Positions 57,394 through 64,000 of a DNA stretch of 64,000 nt are shown one piece after another. Location: NCBI RefSeq assembly GCF_910583865.1, contig NZ_CAJTYX010000013.1, positions 4,291-68,290 of the forward strand, in the 5' to 3' direction. Position numbers and translations under genes: made by a program. This DNA comes from an uncultured Muribaculum sp. (GTDB taxonomy: Bacteria > Bacteroidota > Bacteroidia > Bacteroidales > Muribaculaceae). How positions within the stretch are numbered: the first letter of the stretch is position 1; each line of letters starts with the position of its first letter. Below the pieces are notes generated by a model, which was not told the DNA's origin, ran no database searches, and saw only the letters and a list, made by a program, of their open reading frames with translations.

Positions 57394-60300
57394 ATGAAAG
57401 TCAAATTTTTACTTGCTGCGGCCGTAATGCATTGGGCTGCAATTAATTATGGGGGGGGGGTATTTATGCTCAACAACCCTATGCCGGATGCTGGTTCCCT
57501 AATGACGTAAAGAACTGGACTCCCGATTACGATAAGGACGCGAAGTTCAATCGTTCGCGCGTGCCTTTAAAAAAGCGCATCGCCACACCTGAGGCGATAA
57601 AAGCCAATAACGAGCAGTTTGCCGAAGGGCAAGTTATGGTTGCTTCGACCACCTCTAAGATGTGTTCTCAAACCTCGTCGCAGGGATTTGATAATTTCAT
57701 CGGCTATAATCCGACCTACTGGCAGTATATGGAGAAATTCGTAAATTGGGGCGGTGCGGATAATGAGGGTGTCGTTTCTTTTCCTTCTCCGGGGATTATT
57801 GATGCTGCCCATGCCCAAGGAGTAAAGGTATTTGCCACCATATTCCTGTATCCGGGCGGATTGGGCGCAAAATGGGGAAAGGAATTTTTGACCAAGGAGG
57901 CCGATGGAACATTCAAATGTGCCGACCGGCTCTACGAAATGGCGAAATTCTATGGAATAGACGGGTATTTCATCAATAATGAGGCTTATTCATCCGATGA
58001 ATGGGGTAATTTTATTGAGGCCATTGATAAGGCTGCTGAGGAGGCCGGGGATGACAATATGGAAATTGTCTGGTATGATGCCTCCCAAACTCCTAATGTG
58101 AAAATTATAAAACGAGGTGCTCGTACTTCTCATTTCCTTGACTATCCGGGTGGCCCTGGTGACTATAGTTCTTATGCGGAATCTATAGGAATTCCCGAAA
58201 AGGATATATTCCATCGAGTATATGGCGGAATAGAATGCGCGTCCGCAGGCTTGGCGGGATACAGCTATAGTCTTGATAAAGCATTCGGGCGTACTGGACA
58301 TGTAGGCTCCGTAGGTCTGTTCTGTCCGGAAGAAGGAACTTGGAAAGCAAACGTGGAGAAACTGTTCTTTACAGAGGATGCGAAAGGCGAGGTTGCCTAT
58401 AAGGCGATGGAAAAGACCTTTGAAAATGAGCGCATCACCTGGGTGAACCGAAAGGGAGATCCATCAAAGATAGAAAATCAGTCGGGATTATACCCTTGGA
58501 GAGGTATATCCGGATGTGTGGTAGAGGCCTCTACTATTGATGGCTTCCCGTTTATCACCTCGTTTAATGTCGGCAACGGCAAATCTCGTTTTGTAGAAGG
58601 CGTCAATGCCGGTTCGAGAGACTGGAGTCATCCGGGAATGCAGAGTTATCTTCCTACGTGGAGATGGTGGATTGAGAACGGGGATGCTCTCCGCGAATCG
58701 ATTGACTGGGACGATGCTTATGACGGTGGTAACTCGATTCTCATATCTGGATCTCTTACGGAGGGTTCGCACCTGATGCGTCTATATAAGAGTGCGGCTT
58801 CGTGCAACGGGGGTATATTGCGTCTGGTCTATAAGAGTAACAACCCAGTTGCGCCTGTGCTTCATCTATCCACCGAAATGGTTGTTAATCCCGACATTGA
58901 AATAACGGCACAAGGAATATCGCAGATCAATGGATGGACTGTGGCGGAATACAATCTTTTCCCGGCCAAGGGCAAGACAATATATATGATAGCTCTCGAC
59001 CTGAAGGCCGATGCCGCTATTTCAAACTATGAGATGCGTCTCGGTCAGCTGGTCGTCATTCCTGATGGATTTGCTCCTAAACCTGTGGATGTGGCGAATC
59101 TTGCCATAGAGAATAGTCTTAGCGCGGAGGGCGGCGACTTACGTGTGGTCTGGGATTGGAATGACAATGTCGACTTCGATCACTTTAATATATATATGAT
59201 TGATTCGGGTAACAATCGTACTTTGGTCGGTCAGACTCGTGACGAGGCGTATTATATTCCTGAAGTCAGGAGACAGGGCTCTGAGTCCGGTGTCACGATT
59301 GAGGTTTTGCCGGTGATGAAAGATGCCTCCACCGGCACTCCCAAGCGTGTGACGGCTGACTATCCCCGACAGACGGTGCCGGTAGTAGAGATCAGAAGGG
59401 GCGTCTCATATGCGAAAATCGGTATGGAGATTGTGCTTACCGCAAAGGGTACATGCAATCCGACGACTTGCAAATGGATATTGCCGGAAGGCCTGGAGTT
59501 TGTAGAGGGATTTGACGGTACGGAGTTTGAAACCAAGGTAAAAGGCGACGTTATCGGATCGTACACCGTGAAAGCATTGCTGGCTAATGAGATTGGAACC
59601 GGTGAACTGGAAGCTTTCGCTTTTGAAGTCATGTCGGAAGAGGATTATGCCAAGATATACAATGTCGCCTTGGATAAGACCATATTGGAGGAGTCGGATC
59701 CTTCTGATTGGGACAAAGCGGCAAAGTATCTTATCGATGGAGGAAAATTTCCGTATTATAGTTGGTCCTCGACAAATCCTCATGTGGTTATCGACCTGAT
59801 TGAGCCGTATATGATCTATGGCTTCGCGATATTCGATAATAAATCGAATTCCCGCAACGGGTTGAATTTCTGGAATTACCGCATTTTCTTGAGTGATGAT
59901 GCGAAAGTCTGGAGCGAAGTGATAAACGAGACTAATCGTGAGAAAGATGACATTAAATATGATTACATCGCACCGCATAAAGCCCGTTATGTGAAGTTGG
60001 TTCCATATGCTCGAGGTGTCATTACTCCCAATATATGGGAATTTGAGGTGTATGGATCCGAAGCTGAAACGATCAAAATCGATGCACCTGCGGAAGTTGC
60101 CGTGAATAACGCAGAGGAGACATGCGTGAGAGTCGGATATGACATAATCGGAAGCCTGCGAGATGAGAATTTCACGTATGAGGTAAAGGCTCGGGATGAA
60201 TACGTGCATGTTAGTGATATCATGGATGACCCTGACAAGCACGAGATTCAGTTCCATGTAATTTCCACCAAGGATATGTTCGGAGTGTCATCATTGACTG

Positions 60301-61613
60301 TGACGTTTGATAACCACGGTGTGGTACGAAGCCGTGATATTGCTGTGGCGATAGAGCGGAAAAGTGCGGTCAATGTCTTAAAAGGGCTTCCTGCGGAGGT
60401 GCGTAAATATGATGGAGATTATACCATAGGAGCCAACTATACGTCTTATGTCGTTTCGACTTTAACCGACGGGAATACTGGAAAAGACGCCTTTGAGGTG
60501 ATTGAAGAGTCATCCATGTCGAGGTATGATGTCTGGGCCATAGTAGATGCAGGCCGTTATATCAATCTTTCCAAAGTTGCGCTCCATATTCCGGAGAACA
60601 ATTACGGATTGAATGCCAATGACGTGGAAGGTCTGGTAAATAAAGAAATCACCATCAAAGTGAGCGTTGATGGCCAGAAATGGAAGGACGTTAGAACATT
60701 CAGTAATCTTGATCGAATCTCAGAATTGGCTTGCACCCTTCCAGCATGCCTTGAAGTGCGTTATATTGCCGTAGCATGTGACGTAAATATGTACTTCTAT
60801 GGGGCACTTGCCGAGATTGAGGCTTATGAGCAAAATGAGAGGGAGCTTTCTTCGACGCGTCCGATCCTGATAAAGGATGGTTTTAATGTCGATGTCATCG
60901 CAGAAAGCAGTGTTATATCCGAAGTAACCACCGATGGCTTCGATGGACAGGGATTTGTGTTCTATTCTTCGGATGTGAAGGAGGCCGGTTCTTTGCCTAG
61001 CGACGGCATGCTCGTGTCGATAAGCGGGACGCAATATTCCCTTGGCGCTTATGACGGGAATAATGGCCTTAAAATTCCCAAATGGGAAGGGGAGGGAAAT
61101 TTGGAATTCCTCTCGCCTGTGGCAACGGAAAAATTATATGTATTGATTGTATGTGCCGATGGTAGCCGGGAGATCTCTGTGACTGTAAATTATGACGACG
61201 GAACTAACAGTGGGCCGATTAGCGTCAATACTTATGACTGGTATGCTGAAGCTGCATATGAATGGAATGGGTGTGCTGTATATGGTCTTGGTCGTGTAAG
61301 CCGTAAAGGCGCACAATTTGATAACAGATATAAATTCATGATGACAGAAAGCGTGATTGATACGGATAAGTCAAAGAATATAGTATCATTGCATTTTGAG
61401 AACATGACGCCATGTCAACCAACGATAATGGCTGTTTCTGCTGTAAGGAATAGTGGCCTCTCGGGAACCTTCGACATTATTAATGATCTTGATTCGCCAA
61501 AGGAGATGGTAGGAGTCTATAATCTTCAGGGCGTGCGCGTGGAGAATCCCGGGCGTGGCATACATATCGTCGTCTACAGCGACGGCACGACGAAGAAGGT
61601 GCTTTTCCGCTGA
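57394..61613 (+). CDS. GH85 endo-beta-N-acetylglucosaminidase 3, off-frame at a 10-G tract in the signal peptide
   Basis: The ATG at 57394 opens a signal peptide (MKVKFLLAAAVMHWAAINY) that runs into ten G at 57451-57460. With ten G the frame stops at a TAA about 21 codons later. With eleven or eight G it continues as glycines, IYAQQPYAGCWFPND and the whole enzyme of 1406 residues, matching the start of both paralogs. No other start codon precedes conserved sequence in the downstream frame (first is GTG at 57561, which would lose the signal peptide). Catalytic Asn 195 and Glu 197 are in GYFINNEA. An F5/8 type C domain lies at about 754-887, followed by a galactose-binding-like module and a T9SS-like tail. 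AT content is higher than in GH85-2. The gene may be phase-variable. Confidence 0.88.
57451..57460 (+). repeat. Poly-G tract (10 G) in the GH85-3 signal peptide
   Basis: Ten consecutive G, the longest G run I noticed in the window. Its length sets whether GH85-3 is read in frame (8 or 11 G) or not (10 G). Confidence 0.9.
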
Positions 61614-61704
61614 TATGGCTGAGTGAAAATCATTGCTTCAGGTTTGCATAGATTCTTTAAGATTCATTGAGGGGCGGCGCGTCGGTTATCGGCGCGCCGC
61701 TTTT
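61516..61704 (+). repeat. 189-bp direct repeat, copy 2 (sorting tail plus terminator)
   Basis: Second copy of 57068-57256 at the end of GH85-3. The three differences fall outside the coding part; in the terminator they change an A-C mismatch to a G-C pair and a C-G pair to a T-G wobble. Confidence 0.92.
61674..61704 (+). terminator. Terminator of GH85-3
   Basis: A stem GCGGCGCGTCG/CGGCGCGCCGC is followed by four T. It is the counterpart of the hairpin at 57226. Confidence 0.75.
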
Positions 61705-61726
61705 CAATTATGTCGGTGGAATTTAT

Positions 61727-61734
61727 TACCTTTG
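61727..61734 (+). promoter_or_regulatory. -7 element of gpmI promoter
   Basis: TACCTTTG fits TAnnTTTG, with TTTTC about 21 nt upstream. The leader before gpmI is about 60 nt. Confidence 0.6.
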
Positions 61735-61802
61735 CAGTCGTAAGACCGGTCCGCACGGGTTCAGCCGGTAGAGACTGTTACAAATCTTTAAAACAACATA
61801 TT

Positions 61803-63317
61803 ATGGCAAAGAAAGCACTTTTGATGATTCTCGACGGATGGGGTCTCGGCAACCATTCGAAGGGTGATGTGATTTTTAACACTCCGACCCCTTACTGGGA
61901 CTATCTGATGAGCACCTACCCCCACTCCCAGCTTCAGGCTTCGGGTGAGAACGTCGGTCTGCCCGACGGACAGATGGGCAACTCGGAGGTGGGCCATCTC
62001 AATATAGGGGCCGGCCGCGTGGTCTACCAGGATCTGGTGAAGATCAACAAGGCATGCGAGGACGGTTCAATCCTGAAGAATCCGGAAATCGTCAACGCGT
62101 TCAGCTATGCCCGTGACAACGGCAAGGCTATCCACTTCATGGGACTGACATCGAACGGCGGCGTTCACTCTTCGCTCGACCATCTTTTCGCCCTGTGCGA
62201 TATAGCCAAAGAATACGGTCTGGAGAAGGTGTATATCCACTGCTTCATGGATGGCCGCGACACCGACCCGCGCAGCGGCAAGGGATTCATCGAGGAGCTT
62301 GAGGCGCATTGCGTGAAGTCGGCAGGCAAGGTGGCATCAATCATAGGCCGCTACTATGCCATGGACCGCGACAAGCGCTGGGAGCGCGTGAAAGAGGCCT
62401 ACGACCTGCTCGTGAACGGCATCGGCAAGAAGAGCGCCGACATGGTTCAGGCCATGCAGGAATCGTATGACGCCGATGTGACCGACGAATTCGTGAAGCC
62501 TATCGTGAACTCTACCGTCGACGGCACTATCAAGGATGGCGATGCCGTGATTTTCTTCAACTACCGCAACGACCGTGCAAAGGAGCTTACGATGGTGCTC
62601 ACCCAGCGCGACATGCCCGAGGCCGGGATGCACACCATCCCCGGACTACAGTATTACTGCATGACTCCTTACGATGCCTCCTTTACCGGCGTGCATATCC
62701 TTTTCGACAAGGAGAACGTGACCAACACACTCGGCGAATATCTTTCGTCGCTCGATAAGAAGCAGCTCCATATCGCCGAGACCGAGAAGTATGCCCATGT
62801 GACCTTCTTCTTCAACGGCGGCCGCGAGGCTCCCTATGAGGGCGAAGAGCGCATCCTCGTGGCCTCTCCCAAGGTGGCGACCTACGACCTCAAGCCTGAG
62901 ATGAGCGCCTATGAGGTGAAAGACAAGCTCGTGGAGGCAATCAAGAGCCAGGAATATGACTTCATTGTTGTGAACTACGCCAACGGCGACATGGTGGGCC
63001 ACACCGGCGTGTATGAGGCGATAGAGAAGGCCGTGAAAGCCGTGGATGCTTGCGTCAAGGACACCGTCGAGGCCGCCAAGGAGGCTGATTATGAGGTGAT
63101 AATCATAGCCGACCACGGCAATGCCGACAATGCCATCAATGCCGATGGCACTCCCAACACGGCCCACTCGCTCAACCCCGTTCCATGCATCTACGTGACG
63201 GAGCGCAAGGATGCCCACGTGGGGGATGGTCGTCTGGCCGACGTGGCTCCTACGGTGCTCAAGATCATGGGTCTTGCGCAGCCTGCCGAAATGACCGGGC
63301 ATGCGCTTATCGGCTGA
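61803..63317 (+). CDS. gpmI: 2,3-bisphosphoglycerate-independent phosphoglycerate mutase
   Basis: A glycolytic enzyme of 504 residues with two manganese ions. [10 protein letters not shown] at the start binds metal, Ser 61 in [15 protein letters not shown] is the phosphorylated residue, GRDTDPRSG and [11 protein letters not shown] follow, and ADHGNADN near the end gives further metal ligands. The start at 61803 is preferred to in-frame codons at 61710 because the promoter -7 element lies between them. Confidence 0.97.
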   Translation: MAKKALLMILDGWGLGNHSKGDVIFNTPTPYWDYLMSTYPHSQLQASGENVGLPDGQMGNSEVGHLNIGAGRVVYQDLVKINKACEDGSILKNPEIVNAFSYARDNGKAIHFMGLTSNGGVHSSLDHLFALCDIAKEYGLEKVYIHCFMDGRDTDPRSGKGFIEELEAHCVKSAGKVASIIGRYYAMDRDKRWERVKEAYDLLVNGIGKKSADMVQAMQESYDADVTDEFVKPIVNSTVDGTIKDGDAVIFFNYRNDRAKELTMVLTQRDMPEAGMHTIPGLQYYCMTPYDASFTGVHILFDKENVTNTLGEYLSSLDKKQLHIAETEKYAHVTFFFNGGREAPYEGEERILVASPKVATYDLKPEMSAYEVKDKLVEAIKSQEYDFIVVNYANGDMVGHTGVYEAIEKAVKAVDACVKDTVEAAKEADYEVIIIADHGNADNAINADGTPNTAHSLNPVPCIYVTERKDAHVGDGRLADVAPTVLKIMGLAQPAEMTGHALIG

Positions 63318-63362
63318 TATGCGTGTCGAGTGGTAATTGTCGCGAGACAGACCAAGATTAAT

Positions 63363-63404
63363 AACGGCGATGTGTCAGTGGAATGCGACACATCGCCGTT
63401 TTTT
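63363..63404 (+). terminator. Terminator of gpmI
   Basis: A perfect 13- to 14-bp stem AACGGCGATGTGTC/GACACATCGCCGTT is followed by six T. Confidence 0.9.
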
Positions 63405-63576
63405 GTGGCCGGAGATGGCGATAAGGCCGCCAATAACCCACACCGTTTGTCTTGCCGTATTTTGGCAGTAATTGATATTGGTAGCGCATTTTCTGTCAAT
63501 TTGCCCGCTCAGTGGCGCTAAAAAGGCTTTAATAATGAAATTATTGTTAAATCGATGGCAAAATGTACGGAAATAT

Positions 63577-63607
63577 TTTGCAGGAATTAGAGAGATGTCT
63601 ATCTTTG
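63577..63607 (+). promoter_or_regulatory. Promoter of a candidate small RNA
   Basis: TTTG at 63577-63580, a 19-nt spacer and TATCTTTG at 63600-63607 match the Bacteroidetes consensus exactly. Confidence 0.75.
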
Positions 63608-63611
63608 CAAC

Positions 63612-63679
63612 GTGTTTTTCATGGTATTAGATTTAAGGTTAACTAAGATTGGTTGTCGGGATGACAATCAATTTTTTTT
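63612..63679 (+). ncRNA. Candidate short RNA or leader transcript with terminator
   Basis: A full promoter is followed within about 40 nt by an intrinsic terminator: stem ATTGGTTGTC (63648-63657) with GACAATCAAT (63663-63672), one wobble pair, loop of five bases and eight T. The transcript would be about 65-70 nt. No reading frame of note lies in it. From memory, similar stretches (TTTAAGGTTAAC...GATTGG) occur before genes in other Bacteroidales, which would make it a conserved leader or small RNA. That recollection was not checked. Confidence 0.5.
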
Positions 63680-63739
63680 ATGCCCATAAGTCTGTTCGCT
63701 GATACTGGGTCAATAGTTATTTAGTGGGGACAGAATAAC

Positions 63740-63835
63740 GCGCAGAGCACACGAAATTATAAATCGCACAGAGCTTACTGAGTGCATCGAGAATAAATGG
63801 CTAATGCTCTTTCTATCTCTGCGTTCCTTGTGTGA
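63740..63835. other. Imperfect inverted repeat of CAGAG/CTCTG type
   Basis: CGCAGAGCACACGA at 63740-63753 and CACAGAGC at 63767-63774 are mirrored by GCTCTTTCTATCTCTGCG and TGTGTGAG at 63806-63835. The region has no gene. Similar CACAGAG-type intergenic elements are known in many bacterial genomes, though this assignment is tentative. Confidence 0.4.
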
Positions 63836-63894
63836 GTTTAATTCCTCAATAGAACCGAGCACATTATTATTTTAGAAATTTTAGTATCTGAAAT

Positions 63895-63925
63895 TTTGCA
63901 GAACGGTGTCCAACCTTTAACTTTG
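63895..63925 (+). promoter_or_regulatory. Promoter of tmRNA gene
   Basis: TTTG at 63895-63898, a 19-nt spacer and TAACTTTG at 63918-63925 match the consensus exactly. Confidence 0.85.
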
Positions 63926-63945
63926 CAGGGATACACTATTCTTAT

Positions 63946-64000
63946 GGGGCTGACTGGCTTTGACAGCGTGTAGAGGTGGTGTGTAAGCATGCAGAGCGAT
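63946..64000 (+). ncRNA. ssrA: tmRNA, 5' end (partial)
   Basis: The sequence GGGGCTGACTGGCTTTGACAG followed by TAAGCATGCAGAG matches the 5' end of Bacteroidetes tmRNA, which starts GGGGCTGATTCTGGATTCGACAG in Bacteroides as I recall (quoted in part). It includes the acceptor-stem strand GGGGCTG and the D-loop-like stretch. The gene runs off the window, so the tag peptide frame is not visible. tmRNA rescues stalled ribosomes. Confidence 0.9.

Noticed and set aside
57219..57446. Small plus-strand gene between GH85-2 and GH85-3
   Set aside because: It runs through the terminator and the GH85-3 signal peptide in another frame and has no features of its own.
57068..61704. Insertion sequence or composite transposon bounded by the 189-bp repeats
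   Set aside because: There is no transposase, no terminal inverted repeats, and the repeats are parts of genes and terminators. Gene conversion explains them better.
61741..61790. tRNA or riboswitch in the gpmI leader
   Set aside because: There are short GC-rich stems, but no cloverleaf, and nothing that matches a known riboswitch core.

Overview
The window looks like a Bacteroidales chromosome, most likely Muribaculaceae. The grounds are moderately high GC, promoters of the Bacteroidetes type (TTTG, about 19 nt, TAnnTTTG), SusC/SusD pairs, a hybrid two-component regulator, T9SS-like C-terminal tails, and the start of a Bacteroidetes-type tmRNA at the right edge. No database search was possible. 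Family names rest on motifs and recall.

Layout. 1-19 kb is an alpha-mannan utilisation locus: the 3' end of a hybrid two-component sensor/AraC regulator, a GH125 exo-alpha-1,6-mannosidase, a divergent GH92 alpha-1,2-mannosidase, then an operon of surface lipoprotein, GH76 lipoprotein, SusC, SusD and a DUF3823-type lipoprotein, followed by a 1139-residue protein that fuses an unassigned glycosidase-like region to GH76. A 14-base motif lies 32-33 nt upstream of the -7 element of the three mannosidase/Sus promoters and probably marks the regulon. 19-28 kb holds a DKNYY-repeat protein, a very large alpha-2-macroglobulin, and an ECF sigma/putative anti-sigma/Spy-like envelope cluster, then a ZIP metal transporter. 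28-36 kb is an RHS island: a small YD-motif protein with a T9SS-like tail, a 1985-residue SpvB/FG-GAP/RHS protein ending in an HEYGH metallopeptidase-like tip, and two tandem lipoproteins with a near-identical 3' half, candidates for immunity proteins. 36-47 kb is a TonB receptor plus lipoprotein and then core genes (MFS, acpP, fabF, ispD, recG, ndk, M23/LysM peptidase). 47-61.6 kb has a GH43-like enzyme and three tandem GH85 endo-beta-N-acetylglucosaminidases with discoidin-like domains and T9SS-like tails, which would release N-glycans from glycoproteins. 61.8-64 kb has gpmI, a candidate small RNA and the tmRNA 5' end.

Four reading frames are broken by a single base: susC (a run of 7 G), GH85-2 (a run of 3 G), GH85-3 (a run of 10 G inside its signal peptide) and the second candidate immunity lipoprotein (one extra T). 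In every case one base restores a full-length protein of the expected size. The 10-G tract is the best candidate for real phase variation. Homopolymer miscalling in the assembly is the main alternative and cannot be excluded from the sequence.
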